Part shown: one piece after another, positions 1 to 9,406 of the stretch
Numbering within the stretch: the stretch's first letter is position 1
How the letters are laid out: the number at the start of each line of letters is the position of its first letter
Source of the DNA: Roseovarius pelagicus
GTDB taxonomy: Bacteria; Pseudomonadota; Alphaproteobacteria; Rhodobacterales; Rhodobacteraceae
NCBI RefSeq assembly: GCF_025639885.1
Contig: NZ_CP106738.1
Location: forward strand, 2,604,001 to 2,668,000
Length of the DNA stretch: 64,000 nt
Direction of reading: 5' to 3'
The notes under the pieces: model-generated
What the model saw: only the letters and a program-made list of their open reading frames with translations
The model's database searches: none
What the model was told of the DNA's origin: nothing
Made by a program: the position numbers and the translations under genes

Positions 1-948
1 ATAGGTATAGTTGAACTGTTCAGTATTGCCGTCACCATTCATGGTGAGCGTGCCGTCGGGGTTCAGCTTGACTGACTGGCCGGTATTGAGGAACACCGTG
101 TCGCCCGGTGTTACCTGTTGGCCGTTGATATGGGTGATGGTCAGGCTACCGCCCGACGGCACGGTGTCATTGTCTAATACGTCGACGGTGCGCGATCCAT
201 CCGGGTCCAGCCGATAACTGTCATCATTGGCGACCACGCTGCCTTGGATGCTGCCACCGGCAATCAGCAGGGTCGAATCGTAATTGCTGTCGCTGACATC
301 GGCGATACCGATGCGGATCGAATTGACGACGCCATCATTGACCGGGATCGTCATCGTCAGGTTCACGGTGAACCCGTCCATCTCTGTGTTGTATTGATCA
401 CCGGTGTTGTCGATGAAGAGGTTCTGGTTCGCACCGGCGTTCAGGTTGTTGGGATCGATATCGCCATCGCCCACGCCTAGCTGAATCTGGGTGCCATTGA
501 TCCAGACGCCGACGAAATCCTGAAAAGAGCCAACGGCATATTCAGGATATTCCTCTGAGGCAAAGACAAACTGCATCGTCAGCACATCGCCATCAGGGAT
601 GAAATCGACGTCTATATAGGATGCATCATAAGTATTGGTGCCGGCCGCAGCGTTGAACTGAGCGTTGTTGTTCTCGCCGCTGGAACTGCTGGTGGTGGAG
701 GAGCTTTCGTTCGACTGCCATCTGTTGTTATTGGTGAAATAGCGTAAATCGCCGGTCGAGAACATTACGCCAGTGTCGCCGGGTGTTACGGCGTCCGAGA
801 TTGAATCGCCATCGGAATAGATGCCAGAGCTGTCGCGGTCGCCGGTATAAGACGCGCTGACGATGGTGACATCGCTGCCAAACATCTCTTGTGCCATTTC
901 ATCCGCGCTGGCGCGTCTGTCGATCGGTAGTTCTCTGCCTGCAACCAT
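1..948 (-). CDS. Choice-of-anchor L domain surface/secreted protein (C-terminus beyond window)
   Basis: The reading frame is open from an ATG at 948 to the left window edge (316 codons, no stop), so the C-terminus is missing. Residues 1-65 have the roseobacter-type lead-in, with a [17 protein letters not shown] stretch followed by PGDTGV. A choice-of-anchor L core follows, marked by the [11 protein letters not shown] motif and [11 protein letters not shown], then a cadherin/VCBS-like segment ([18 protein letters not shown]). Such proteins are large, calcium-binding-type secreted or surface proteins; many roseobacter members end in a Hint domain, which cannot be checked here. An in-frame stop sits shortly upstream (near 1018), supporting the start. 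It is transcribed divergently from dapE. Confidence 0.8.
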   Translation of the reverse strand, partial: MVAGRELPIDRRASADEMAQEMFGSDVTIVSASYTGDRDSSGIYSDGDSISDAVTPGDTGVMFSTGDLRYFTNNNRWQSNESSSTTSSSSGENNNAQFNAAAGTNTYDASYIDVDFIPDGDVLTMQFVFASEEYPEYAVGSFQDFVGVWINGTQIQLGVGDGDIDPNNLNAGANQNLFIDNTGDQYNTEMDGFTVNLTMTIPVNDGVVNSIRIGIADVSDSNYDSTLLIAGGSIQGSVVANDDSYRLDPDGSRTVDVLDNDTVPSGGSLTITHINGQQVTPGDTVFLNTGQSVKLNPDGTLTMNGDGNTEQFNYTY

Positions 949-1234
949 GTCCTGCCCCAGCCCAATTGCCGGAGACAACGCAAACACGCAGTCGGGCGGG
1001 TATGTCCCGCCTCGCCGTCATCGATCGCTGATGCGATCTGCTCGATCTGGGGCCTGTTGCGGCCCCTCTGCTGTTGCCCTGCCTCGGGTCACTTTATTAT
1101 TGAGATTGTTTGTATCAAGGTTTTTGCGTTCTGTTAAGACATATCCATGCGTCGGTTTCGCTATGCGGCAGGTTTGCCCCGGTTGGAAAATCGCGGTACC
1201 CGTGTTCCACGCTGAATTACCCGTGAGAGATCTG

Positions 1235-2386
1235 ATGCAAAACACCCCCACCGATCCCGTCGAGTTGACTGCCGCACTGGTGCGCTGTCCGTCTGTCACC
1301 CCCGCAGAGGGGGGGGCACTGGTGCTGCTGCAAGGTCTGCTGGAGGGGGCAGGGTTCACCTGTACGCGTGTGGACCGGGCCGGGGTGCCAAACCTCTATG
1401 CTCGTTGGGGCGACAAGGGTGCCGCGCGCAGTTTCGGGTTCAACGGACACACGGATGTGGTGCCGTTGGGCGATGAAGCCGCGTGGAGTGTGCCGCCTTT
1501 TGGTGCCGAAATCAGGGACGGTTATCTGTGGGGGCGTGGTGCGACGGATATGAAATCCGGGGTGGCGGCCTTTGCCGCGGCAGCGATTGATTTTGTGCGC
1601 GAAACGCCACCTGATGGGGCTGTTATTCTGGCAATCACGGGTGACGAAGAAGGGGATGCCGTGGATGGAACCACGGCGCTGCTGGACTGGATGGATGGTG
1701 CGGGCGAGGCGATGTCGGTCTGTCTGGTCGGAGAGCCGACCTGCCCGGACACCATGGGTGAGATGATCAAGATCGGGCGGCGCGGCTCGTTGAATGCATG
1801 GATCACGATCACCGGCGAGCAGGGGCATTCAGCCTATCTGCACCGTGCCCGGAACCCAATACCTGTGATGGCGCGGCTGGTCGACCGATTGTCGTCGCAT
1901 GTGCTGGATGAGGGCACCGCGCATTTCGACCCGTCCACATTGGCCGTGGTGACGATCGACACCGGCAATCTGGCGACCAACGTGATCCCGGCCAGCTGCC
2001 GCGCCACGCTGAATATCCGTTACAACGACGCCCATAGTGGTGCATCTCTGACGGCATGGCTGCAATCAGAGATAGATGCGGTCTGTGCTGAATTTGGTGT
2101 GAGCGGCGCGATGGAGGTGAAAAACTCTGGCGAAAGTTTCGTGACCCCACCCGGCGCATTTTCCGATCTGGTCGTCGCGGCGGTCGAGGCGGAAACCGGG
2201 CATCGCCCGGTTCTGTCCACCTCGGGTGGCACGTCTGATGCGCGGTTCGTCAAGGATCATTGCCCGGTTGTCGAATGCGGTCTGGTGGGACTGACGATGC
2301 ATCAGGTGGACGAGCGGGTGAATGTGGAGCAGATTGGCCAGCTCAAGGCGATCTATGGGCGTATTCTGCGCGATTACTTTGGCTAG
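1235..2386 (+). CDS. dapE: Succinyl-diaminopimelate desuccinylase
   Basis: 383 aa, the normal length for DapE, the zinc peptidase-like (M20) enzyme that removes succinate from N-succinyl-LL-DAP in lysine and peptidoglycan synthesis. Visible M20 signatures are [10 protein letters not shown] (metal His/Asp), [13 protein letters not shown] (bridging Asp), TGDEEGDA (Glu-Glu base and ligand), GEPT, and C-terminal MHQVDE (last metal His). The open frame extends upstream to 863, but homology begins at [12 protein letters not shown], so the ATG at 1235 is chosen; a GTG four codons upstream is an alternative. dapF, the next-but-one pathway enzyme, lies 20 kb away. The following gene overlaps its 3' end, suggesting co-transcription. 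Confidence 0.93.
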   Translation: MQNTPTDPVELTAALVRCPSVTPAEGGALVLLQGLLEGAGFTCTRVDRAGVPNLYARWGDKGAARSFGFNGHTDVVPLGDEAAWSVPPFGAEIRDGYLWGRGATDMKSGVAAFAAAAIDFVRETPPDGAVILAITGDEEGDAVDGTTALLDWMDGAGEAMSVCLVGEPTCPDTMGEMIKIGRRGSLNAWITITGEQGHSAYLHRARNPIPVMARLVDRLSSHVLDEGTAHFDPSTLAVVTIDTGNLATNVIPASCRATLNIRYNDAHSGASLTAWLQSEIDAVCAEFGVSGAMEVKNSGESFVTPPGAFSDLVVAAVEAETGHRPVLSTSGGTSDARFVKDHCPVVECGLVGLTMHQVDERVNVEQIGQLKAIYGRILRDYFG

Positions 2387-2984
2387 GGTTGGCGCGCCGA
2401 GCCGTCAGCGCCTCGTTGTCATGCTGAAAGAGCCGCGTCCCGGTCGGGTGAAAACCCGGCTGGGGAGTGACATCGGCATGGTGCCCGCTGCGTGGTGGTT
2501 CCGGCATCAGACGGCGCGGTTGTTGCGGCGCATCGAGGATCCGCGCTGGGATTTGATCCTAGCGGTGTCGCCGGATCATATAGGACTGAACAGCCGTGTC
2601 TGGCCTGCGCATTTGCCGCGTATCCCGCAGGGGGGCGGATCGCTGGGCGACCGGATGGCGCGGATCATGCGGCGGATGCCGCCCGGCCCTGTCTGTATCA
2701 TCGGTGGGGATATTCCGGGTGTGACGCGGGCTCATATCGCGCGGGCATTTGGTGCGTTGGGCGATCATGGGGCGGTTTTTGGTCCCGCACCTGACGGGGG
2801 CTATTGGCTGACCGGTCTGAAACGCACCGCGGCCGTCCCTGTCAGTCTTTACCAAGGTGTGCGCTGGTCCAGCGCGCATGCCCTGCGCGACAGTATCGCC
2901 ACGCTGCCCGGTGTGCGGGTTGCGCTGACTGACACGTTACGGGACGTTGATACGGCCGCCGATCTGGAGATACGGGCGCACTAG
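2355..2984 (+). CDS. DUF2064 / TIGR04282-type glycosyltransferase-like protein
   Basis: About 209 aa, a nucleotide-diphospho-sugar transferase fold of the DUF2064 family, whose members are often annotated as arsenosugar-biosynthesis glycosyltransferases. Recognisable are the N-terminal [13 protein letters not shown] loop (nucleotide-binding signature), IIGGDIPGV (metal-binding DxD-like position) and [13 protein letters not shown]. Substrate is not evident. The ATG at 2355 has AAGG about six bases upstream and overlaps dapE by 32 bases; a TTG at 2379 is the alternative and gives the more usual N-terminus. Translational coupling to dapE is likely, but no functional link is known. Confidence 0.75.
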   Translation: MGVFCAITLARVGAPSRQRLVVMLKEPRPGRVKTRLGSDIGMVPAAWWFRHQTARLLRRIEDPRWDLILAVSPDHIGLNSRVWPAHLPRIPQGGGSLGDRMARIMRRMPPGPVCIIGGDIPGVTRAHIARAFGALGDHGAVFGPAPDGGYWLTGLKRTAAVPVSLYQGVRWSSAHALRDSIATLPGVRVALTDTLRDVDTAADLEIRAH

Positions 2985-2993
2985 ACGCCCGTA
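2971..2993. terminator. Hairpin between convergent genes
   Basis: TACGGGCG (2971-2978), a 7-base loop, then CGCCCGTA (2986-2993): a perfect 8-bp stem over the stop codon of the DUF2064 gene and just beyond the dctM stop. There is no T-run, so it is a weak bidirectional terminator candidate. Confidence 0.4.
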
Positions 2994-2999
2994 CCCGAG

Positions 3000-4394
3000 T
3001 TAGTTGGTTATGATCTCCGGCCCCATCATCATGTTGGGCAAGAAGGTCGATATCCACGGGATATAGGTGATCATGATCAGGAACACGAAGAGCACCATCA
3101 GGAACGGTAGTGCCGCCTTGACCACATCCATCATCGGCATGCCCGCGACACCAGAGGTGACGAAGAGGTTGAGCCCCACGGGTGGCGTGATCATTCCGAT
3201 TTCCATGTTCACGACCATGATGATGCCCAGATGGATCGGGTCGATCCCCAACTCGATGGCGATGGGGAACACCAGTGGGGCGACGATCACCAACAGGCCG
3301 GATGGTTCCATGAACTGACCGCCGACGAGCAGAATCAGGTTAACCACGATCAGGAACATCACCGGGCCAAAGCCGGCGTCCAGCATCGAATTGGCCACCA
3401 TCTGTGGAATCTGTTCCTCGGTCAGGACATGTTTGAGGATCAGCGCGTTGGCGATCACGAACATCAGTGTGACTGTCAGCTTACCCGCCTCGAACAGTGT
3501 CTGGCGCGTGTCGCGATGAAAGAACGCGGTGATCACGGCCTGCGGAGCCTGCAGGATACTCTTGCGGGGTTGTCCGCCCCTTGCGGCCAGCGGCCCCATA
3601 TCGCGGTAGATGAAACATGCCACGAAGAAGGCGTAGACCGATGCAACGGCTGCCGCCTCGGTGGGCGTGAAGAATGCGCCGGTGACGCCGGGGATGCCAT
3701 AGATACCGACCATGATGATCACGATCAGCAGCAGACCCCAAGCGGCATCGCGGAACGAGGCGCCGATTTCGCCCCAGCCCTGCCATTGACCTGCAGGCAT
3801 GTCCTTGATCCGGGCCATGACGTAGATCGCGATCATCAGCATGATCCCGGCCATCAGCCCCGGCAGGACACCAGCCAGGAACATCCGGCCAACGGACACC
3901 TCGACCGCCGCCGCATAAACCACCATCACGATGGAGGGCGGGATCAGGATGCCCAGCGTGCCCGCGTTACAGATGACACCGGCGGCGAATTCCTTGGAAT
4001 AGCCTGCCTGTTTCATTGCGGCGATCACGATAGATCCGATGGCGACCACGGTGGCGGGTGACGATCCCGAAAGAGCGGCGAACATCATGCAGGCGAAAAC
4101 GCCCGAAATGGCGAGGCCGCCGCGCAAATGTCCGACGCAGGCGATGGAAAAGCGGATGATCCGCTGCGCCACGCCGCCGGTGGACATAAAGCTGCTGGCG
4201 AGGATGAAGAACGGAATGGCGAGCAGGGTGAAATGGCCCTCGAATGCCTGAAACAGTGTCTGTGCCACAGATGCCAGCGTCGTGTCCGAGAACCACAGCA
4301 GAAAGAGGACGGAAGACATGCCGAGCGAGACCGCAATCGGTACACCGATCAGCATCAGGCCGATGACCATCACAAAGAGTAGAAGAACGGTCAT
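3000..4394 (-). CDS. dctM: TRAP transporter large permease (DctM family)
   Basis: 464 aa, very hydrophobic throughout, as expected for the 12-TM large membrane subunit that forms the Na+-coupled substrate channel. Typical DctM features are MTVLLLFVMVIGLMLIGVPIA at the start, the SGSSPATVVAIGSI and GTLGILIPPSI segments, and the late MITPPVGLNLFV loop. It is the last gene of dctPQM; its start overlaps the dctQ stop by four bases (ATGA, 4391-4394). With the adjacent DctB/DctD pair the likely substrates are C4-dicarboxylates or related organic acids, but TRAP substrate cannot be fixed from the permease. Confidence 0.93.
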   Translation of the reverse strand: MTVLLLFVMVIGLMLIGVPIAVSLGMSSVLFLLWFSDTTLASVAQTLFQAFEGHFTLLAIPFFILASSFMSTGGVAQRIIRFSIACVGHLRGGLAISGVFACMMFAALSGSSPATVVAIGSIVIAAMKQAGYSKEFAAGVICNAGTLGILIPPSIVMVVYAAAVEVSVGRMFLAGVLPGLMAGIMLMIAIYVMARIKDMPAGQWQGWGEIGASFRDAAWGLLLIVIIMVGIYGIPGVTGAFFTPTEAAAVASVYAFFVACFIYRDMGPLAARGGQPRKSILQAPQAVITAFFHRDTRQTLFEAGKLTVTLMFVIANALILKHVLTEEQIPQMVANSMLDAGFGPVMFLIVVNLILLVGGQFMEPSGLLVIVAPLVFPIAIELGIDPIHLGIIMVVNMEIGMITPPVGLNLFVTSGVAGMPMMDVVKAALPFLMVLFVFLIMITYIPWISTFLPNMMMGPEIITN

Positions 4395-5065
4395 TGGGCT
4401 ATCTCCCCGCGTTGTTCTTTGACTTCGCGGATTTCATCCTCGACCTCGTGGCTGGCCACAAGCCTGTCAATCTTGCCCGTCCAGAGCCGCACTGCGACCT
4501 GACAGAACCGAAAGAGCAACAAGGCCATTGAGAGTGGCAGCACCAGATAGGGGATCATGCGGGGCATCTTGTTATACGCCTCGCCTTCGTTGAACGCGTC
4601 CTCCATCCAGCGCAGGATGCCGGGAAGGGGCACGTCGTTCACTTCGTACCAACCTTTGGCCAGATACTTGTCCTCGAACCCCAGCGGGAACCAGCGACCG
4701 TCAGTGGCGGGCAGGTTGGCAAAATTGGCCCAATAATCCCAAGCGCCCTTGAACAGCAAGAACGAGAACGCGATGCAGACTGCGACCGAGATCAGGCCCA
4801 GCAGGCGGCGCGTGGGTGGTGACACCATGTTGATCACCACGTCAACGCCCAGATGCGCGCCTTTCTTGACGGCATAAGATGCGCCCAACAGGACCAGCCA
4901 GCCAAACAGAAAAACGGTCAGTTCCAGCCCCCATAGAATGCTGGAGTTCAAACCCTTGCGCGCCACGACATTGGCAAATGTCAGTAGTGTCATCGCACCC
5001 AGCAAAAGCGCGATCAGGTTTTCTTCGATTTTGTCAGTAAAATTTTGCCCCGGTTTCGGATGCAT
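4391..5065 (-). CDS. dctQ: TRAP transporter small permease (DctQ family)
   Basis: 224 aa with four hydrophobic segments, the normal DctQ topology, but somewhat longer than many DctQ proteins because of an insert around residues 110-160 (ANLPATDGRWFPLGFEDKYL region), which is characteristic of the C4-dicarboxylate subgroup. The frame extends upstream, but the ATG at 5065 is preceded by GGAGGGG and begins MHPKPGQNF, so it is chosen. DctQ pairs with DctM and is required for import. It sits between dctP and dctM and is coupled to dctM by an ATGA overlap. Confidence 0.9.
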   Translation of the reverse strand: MHPKPGQNFTDKIEENLIALLLGAMTLLTFANVVARKGLNSSILWGLELTVFLFGWLVLLGASYAVKKGAHLGVDVVINMVSPPTRRLLGLISVAVCIAFSFLLFKGAWDYWANFANLPATDGRWFPLGFEDKYLAKGWYEVNDVPLPGILRWMEDAFNEGEAYNKMPRMIPYLVLPLSMALLLFRFCQVAVRLWTGKIDRLVASHEVEDEIREVKEQRGEIAQ

Positions 5066-5101
5066 CTTGTCCCCTCCCCAATGCGCCCCCGAGAGGGCAG
5101 T

Positions 5102-5127
5102 GGGGCCCGGCGATGTCGCCGGGCCCC
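5102..5127 (-). terminator. Intercistronic hairpin between dctP and dctQ
   Basis: GGGGCCCGGCGA and TCGCCGGGCCCC form a perfect 12-bp GC-rich stem with a TG loop, lying 13 bases past the dctP stop and before dctQ. There is no T-run. In binding-protein-dependent operons such hairpins commonly stabilise the upstream mRNA or partly terminate, giving excess DctP over the permeases; that role is inferred. Confidence 0.65.
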
Positions 5128-5140
5128 TGAGTGTCACGCC

Positions 5141-6145
5141 TTACATGCCGGCGTTGATTTCCTGCGCCGCGTCGATGTTGTCCTGACCGACGTCTTCGGC
5201 GAACTGCTCCCAGACGGGTTTCATCGTGTCGACCCATTTCTGACGCTGCTCGGCATCCAACTCGCGCACGGTGCCGCCTGCGTCGATGACCGACTGACGA
5301 GCGGCTTGGTTCACCGAATAGGATTCGGCGTTACGCGTTTGGGTCACTTCGCTGAGGATGGTCAGGAACTGGTCGCGGGTGTCCGCATCCAGACTGTCCA
5401 GCCATTCGACGGACGTCACAACCATGTAGTCGATGACGCCGTGGTTGGTTTCGGTGATGCCGTCCTGCACTTCGAAGAACTTCTTGCCGTAGATGTTCGA
5501 CCAAGTGTTTTCCTGACCGTCGACAACGCCCTGTTGCAGTGCGCCATAAACCTCGGCAAAGGCCATTTTCTGTGGAATGCCGCCGATGGCTTCCATCTGG
5601 GCAACCAGCACGTCAGAGCTTTGGACACGGAAGCGCAGGCCGTTGGCGTCGCTCGGCTCGATCAGCGGCTTGTTCGCCGACATCTGTTTCATGCCGTTGT
5701 GCCAGAAGGCCAAGCCCTGAAGGCCGCGGCGCTGCATGGCGTTCTTCATGCTCTGACCTGCGTCGGAAGCTTGGAACGCGTCGACCGCGTCGATGTTCTT
5801 GAACATGAAAGGCAGATCGAAGAGGCGGTATTGCTTGGTGAAGGCCTCGAATTTCGACAACGAAGGCGCGGCCAGTTGCACGTCGCCTTGCAGCAGTGCC
5901 TCCAGCACCTTGTTGTCGTCATAGAGTGTCGAGTTCGGGAACACTTCCATACAGGCCTTGCCGTTCATCTCGTCATTGACGCGCTGCTCCAGCAGCGAGG
6001 CGGCGATGCCTTTGGGGTGTTTGTCGGTGTTGGTTACGTGGCTGAATTTGATGACAACCTCGCCATCGTCGCAGGCCGCTGATGCGGTTCCCGCGGTTGC
6101 GCCAAGTGCCAGTGCGGCCGCGGCAACTGCTGATACAAATCTCAT
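5141..6145 (-). CDS. dctP: TRAP transporter periplasmic solute-binding protein (DctP family)
   Basis: 334 aa. The N-terminus (MRFVSAVAAAALALGATAG, then ASA) is a clear Sec signal peptide cleaved before ACDDGEVVIKFSH. DctP hallmarks follow: ASLLEQRVNDEMNGK, VFPNSTLY, LFDLPFMF, and the substrate-carboxylate-contacting RFRVQSS arginine with the EVYGALQQGVVDGQENTWSN block. It captures the organic acid in the periplasm and delivers it to DctQM. The ATG at 6145 has an ideal GGAGG upstream; a longer in-frame extension lacks a signal peptide and was rejected. The 246-base gap to dctD contains repeated operator-like sites. Confidence 0.93.
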   Translation of the reverse strand: MRFVSAVAAAALALGATAGTASAACDDGEVVIKFSHVTNTDKHPKGIAASLLEQRVNDEMNGKACMEVFPNSTLYDDNKVLEALLQGDVQLAAPSLSKFEAFTKQYRLFDLPFMFKNIDAVDAFQASDAGQSMKNAMQRRGLQGLAFWHNGMKQMSANKPLIEPSDANGLRFRVQSSDVLVAQMEAIGGIPQKMAFAEVYGALQQGVVDGQENTWSNIYGKKFFEVQDGITETNHGVIDYMVVTSVEWLDSLDADTRDQFLTILSEVTQTRNAESYSVNQAARQSVIDAGGTVRELDAEQRQKWVDTMKPVWEQFAEDVGQDNIDAAQEINAGM

Positions 6146-6229
6146 AGTGGTTCCTCCCATAGTGAGTGCAGCAAAATGTCGTGGGGACGTCCCATTAACG
6201 TCCTCGCAGCGTAACAGACACCGAGGGCC

Positions 6230-6385
6230 GGATTCTCGCAAGCAAAAGCTGTGGATGCGTGAACGGAGTAATAATACCTGTTTTTTCAGTCTGTTGCGGG
6301 CTGGTTTGGGCGAGGGGGATGCCGCCGCGTCAACGGGTGAGCGAGAATCCACACGGGGTAATCCTTTGCCTGTGCGGATTCTCGC
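6230..6385. promoter_or_regulatory. Three copies of a 10-mer (GGATTCTCGC) upstream of dctP
   Basis: GGATTCTCGC occurs at 6230-6239 and 6376-6385, and its complement GCGAGAATCC at 6341-6350. The latter two form an inverted repeat with a 25-base spacer. All lie in the 246-base gap between dctD and dctP. Location, repetition and inverted symmetry suggest operators for the adjacent response regulator DctD; this is inference. Confidence 0.55.
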
Positions 6386-6391
6386 ACAGTC

Positions 6392-7615
6392 TTAGCGAAA
6401 GCGGTCCGCCTTGATGCCGTGGCGCGCCAGTTTATCGTAAAAAGTCTTGCGCGGAAGCTTGAGCGCGCGGGCCGCCTCGGTTGCGTTGCCCTGATGACGT
6501 TCCAGTGCCGCGCCGAGCAGCGAGCGTTCGACCGCTGCCATTTGTTCGGTCAGCCCCATTTCTTCGGCGGTTTCACTGCCGCCTAGTCCCAGCGCATAGC
6601 GCATTGCCGCGCTCATCAGTGCGCGGGCGTTACCGGGCCAGTCCTGCGCCATCAGACGGCTGATAACCTCGGGGGTGACGTCTGGTTCGCGAAGGTTGGC
6701 CTGTTCGCAGGCGACTGACAGGTAATGACGGAACAGGATCGGGATGTCCTCGGGGCGTTCACGCAGTGCAGGGATGCGTACATGCATCACGCTGAGACGA
6801 TAGTAGAGGTCAGGATTGAACCGTCCGTCATGCGCCTCGGCATTCAGATCGCGGTAGCTGCCTGCGATCACGCGCAGGCTGGGCGCGCTTTCCAATGTGT
6901 TAAGCAGGGCAAACTGGGTTTCGGCGGATAATGCTGCGACCTCGTCAATGAAAAGCGTGCCACCCGCAGTCTGTGATGCGGCAGAATGCAGGGCCTCGGG
7001 GTTCAGCGCGGCCGCGGCGCGTTTTTCGAATGGTCGGGTGGATCCGGCAGACAGCAGATGGATCACCTCGGCCACCTTGGCATTGCCCGCACCGGGCGGG
7101 CCGGTTACCAGCGCCTCGGTACTTGCGCGGGCCACGGCGCGGACCTGCGCGCGCAAATCCTCGGCCAGTTTGGAGCGACCGATCAGCATACGCGAGGCTG
7201 CATCGCCAGTCTCGAGCGCGGTTTTCAACGCCCGGTTTTCCAGCACCATTGCACGAGTGCGCTGGGCTTTTTCCACCACAGCGATCAGATCCTGCGGGCT
7301 GCATGGTTTTTCGAGAAAGCTGAAAGCGCCCGCCGACATGCCGCGCACGGCCATCGGTATATCGCCTTCGCCGGTCAGCAGGATCACCGGCAGGTCAGGA
7401 TCGGTCGACTGGGCGTATTCCAACAAGGCAAAGCCGTCCTTGCCGGGCATTCGGATGTCGCTGACCACGACGCCGGCAAAGCCGGGTTTAATGTGGTCCT
7501 TGGCCTCGATATAGCTGCCGGCCAGTTGCACCTGCATATCGGCCAGCGTCAGGGTCTGGCCCAAAGCCTCGCGCACGGCGATATCGTCATCCACCACCAG
7601 AACCGGCATTCTCAT
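6392..7615 (-). CDS. dctD: C4-dicarboxylate response regulator DctD-like, lacking the GAFTGA loop
   Basis: 407 aa: receiver domain (1-115; acidic pocket D10/D11, phospho-acceptor D53 in VVSDIRMPG, K103), an AAA+ domain, and a Fis-type HTH (about 378-402, NATEAARALKLPRKTFYDKL). The AAA+ domain is degenerate. Walker A reads GPPGAGNAK (about 172-180) instead of GESGTGKE, and the stretch that should contain ELFGHEKGAFTGA is missing, so RPFEKRAAAALNPE runs almost directly into Walker B GGTLFIDEV (about 218-226). GAFTGA contacts sigma-54, so this regulator may act without sigma-54. It overlaps dctB by ATGA (7612-7615), which fixes the start. Confidence 0.85.
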   Translation of the reverse strand: MRMPVLVVDDDIAVREALGQTLTLADMQVQLAGSYIEAKDHIKPGFAGVVVSDIRMPGKDGFALLEYAQSTDPDLPVILLTGEGDIPMAVRGMSAGAFSFLEKPCSPQDLIAVVEKAQRTRAMVLENRALKTALETGDAASRMLIGRSKLAEDLRAQVRAVARASTEALVTGPPGAGNAKVAEVIHLLSAGSTRPFEKRAAAALNPEALHSAASQTAGGTLFIDEVAALSAETQFALLNTLESAPSLRVIAGSYRDLNAEAHDGRFNPDLYYRLSVMHVRIPALRERPEDIPILFRHYLSVACEQANLREPDVTPEVISRLMAQDWPGNARALMSAAMRYALGLGGSETAEEMGLTEQMAAVERSLLGAALERHQGNATEAARALKLPRKTFYDKLARHGIKADRFR

Positions 7616-9339
7616 GCGGCTACCTCTGCGCACGATGTGGCCAGCCGCACGGTAAAGATCGCACCGCCCTGTGGATGATTTCGCCCATGTATCGCGCCTC
7701 CAAAGCTTTGCACCAGCCCGTAGGAGATCGACAGGCCCAGCCCCATGCCCTCTTCTGAGGCACCGACCTGTTTGGTGGTGTAGAAGGGGTCAAAAATCTT
7801 GCCCGCGTCAACCAACCCCGGTCCGGTGTCGCGCACTGTGACCTCGACATGATCCATGCCGGGCGTCACGTTGATCTCTAACCGCTTGGGAGTGCGGTCA
7901 ACCATTGCATCCAGTGCATTGGTCACAAGGTTCAGCAACACCTGTTGCAGACGCACCTCGCCGCCTTGGACCGGTGGCACACCCGGCTGCGGGCTCCAGT
8001 CTACGGTCACGCCCTCTGTGCGCAGGCGGCTGTCAGTCATTTCCAGTACCGACGACACCACGGATACGATGTCCACGTCAGTCATCGGCTCGTTTTCCTG
8101 TCGGGCAAAGGCGCGCAGGTTCTTGATGATCCGCGCCATGCGGCGGGATAGGTCCGCGATGCGGTCCAGATTGGCGCGGGCCTCGACCGTGCGCCCCTTG
8201 TCGAGAAACAGTGCGGCATTTTCGGAAAACGACCTGATCGCCATCAGTGGCTGGTTCAACTCGTGGCTGATCCCGGCGGACATCTGGCCCAGTGCGCTCA
8301 GTTTGCCCGCCTGTACCAGATCGGCCTGCGCACGGCGCAGGGCATGTTCGGCTTCCTTGCGTTCGGTCACTTCGTGGCGCAGGGCGGTGTTGGCGGCGGC
8401 CAGTGCAGCCGTGCGGCGCGCGACCCGTTGCTCTAGCCCGGCATTGGCCAAGGCCAGCGTGCGGCGGCGTTCCAGTACAAGGAACAGAACTGCACCAAAT
8501 GCCAGACAGAGGGCCGCGACAACGGCGGCCTGCAATCCGGCGATGCGCTCTGCCGGGGCGGTGCTGATCAATGCCCGTCCGGTCAGCCCGATAACCGGCA
8601 ATGGTTGTTCGCGGTAAACGGCGCGGCGCGGCACATAGGGGCCTGCGGCGTTCGTCCAGATCTCGATCCCTCCGATCTGTTGGGTTGTCGTCGGCGCAAA
8701 GTCTGCCGGAGCGCCGGTACCAAAGTTGCGAAACAGAAGTTCTGACCGATTGGTGACGAAAACCTGATCATGCTTGTCGGTAAAGAACACGACCTGCGGT
8801 GCGCCGCGCCAATCGCTCTCCTCTACCGCCTCCATGTCGACGCGCACGGCAATCGCGCCTTGGGGGTATGTGCCCGAAAACACCGGAGCCATGAAGGTGA
8901 ACGTGCGCGTTGCCCCGTCGGTGGCGCGACCATGATCCAGCCCGAGCGCGCCGGTCATGGCGCGGGCAAAGGCGGGTTTGTCCCCGGAATGCGCCATTGG
9001 CGGGCCATCACTGGATGTCGCGGTGACCTGACCGTTGGCGGCGAAAAAGGCGACCTCGAACGCGCCGCTTTGGTCGGCCACGTCGAGAAAGAGGGCCTCG
9101 ATCCCGCTGGCGTCACCTGATTGCGCCAGCCGAACCACATCCGGGTGATCGGCCAGTCGCACCGCGATCAGCCGATAACGCGCCAATTGCCCTACGAGCC
9201 GGTCGGCAGCTAGACGCAGGTCGGCCGCGCCGCGGTCGGCAACCTGCACAAGGCTGGTGCGATATCCCAGCCACCACGCGCCGCCAGACAGCAACGCGGT
9301 GATGCCCAGAAAAATCAGTATCGCCAGTGGCCTGCGCAT
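7612..9339 (-). CDS. dctB: C4-dicarboxylate sensor histidine kinase (DctB family)
   Basis: 575 aa. The N-terminal membrane anchor (about 5-22) is followed by a periplasmic double-PAS (dCache-like) sensor region, a second TM segment near 270 (AAVVAALCLAFGAVLFLVL), a coiled coil, a HisKA box with GISHELNQPLMAIRSF, and an HATPase domain with N box (NLVTNALDAM), DTGPGL and GMGLGLSISYGL. This is the standard DctB layout: it senses periplasmic dicarboxylate and phosphorylates DctD. The start at 9339 has GGAGAGG upstream. It is first in the dctBD pair, coupled to dctD by ATGA overlap. Confidence 0.9.
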   Translation of the reverse strand: MRRPLAILIFLGITALLSGGAWWLGYRTSLVQVADRGAADLRLAADRLVGQLARYRLIAVRLADHPDVVRLAQSGDASGIEALFLDVADQSGAFEVAFFAANGQVTATSSDGPPMAHSGDKPAFARAMTGALGLDHGRATDGATRTFTFMAPVFSGTYPQGAIAVRVDMEAVEESDWRGAPQVVFFTDKHDQVFVTNRSELLFRNFGTGAPADFAPTTTQQIGGIEIWTNAAGPYVPRRAVYREQPLPVIGLTGRALISTAPAERIAGLQAAVVAALCLAFGAVLFLVLERRRTLALANAGLEQRVARRTAALAAANTALRHEVTERKEAEHALRRAQADLVQAGKLSALGQMSAGISHELNQPLMAIRSFSENAALFLDKGRTVEARANLDRIADLSRRMARIIKNLRAFARQENEPMTDVDIVSVVSSVLEMTDSRLRTEGVTVDWSPQPGVPPVQGGEVRLQQVLLNLVTNALDAMVDRTPKRLEINVTPGMDHVEVTVRDTGPGLVDAGKIFDPFYTTKQVGASEEGMGLGLSISYGLVQSFGGAIHGRNHPQGGAIFTVRLATSCAEVAA

Positions 9340-9406
9340 CTGTGTCCTCTCCCCGGCTATACCTTAGAAAGTTGGGGGGAAGAAAACAAATGGCACGGAC
9401 CGGGAA

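Noticed and set aside
863..2386. A 507-aa reading of dapE starting at 863
   Set aside because: The upstream 124 codons overlap the divergent choice-of-anchor gene start and have no DapE homology; the enzyme starts at 1235.
3231..4061. 276-aa plus-strand frame
   Set aside because: Lies wholly opposite dctM; composition of a His/Asp-rich shadow frame, with no homology.
5045..6082. 345-aa plus-strand frame
   Set aside because: Antisense shadow of dctP.
6170..6195. Sigma-54 promoter for dctP
   Set aside because: The best match on the minus strand (CCCCACG ... TTTGCT) has the wrong GG-GC spacing and lacks the GG; consistent with a GAFTGA-less DctD.
6341..6385. Intrinsic terminator after dctD
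   Set aside because: No T-run follows, and a third copy of the arm sequence at 6230 points to protein binding instead.
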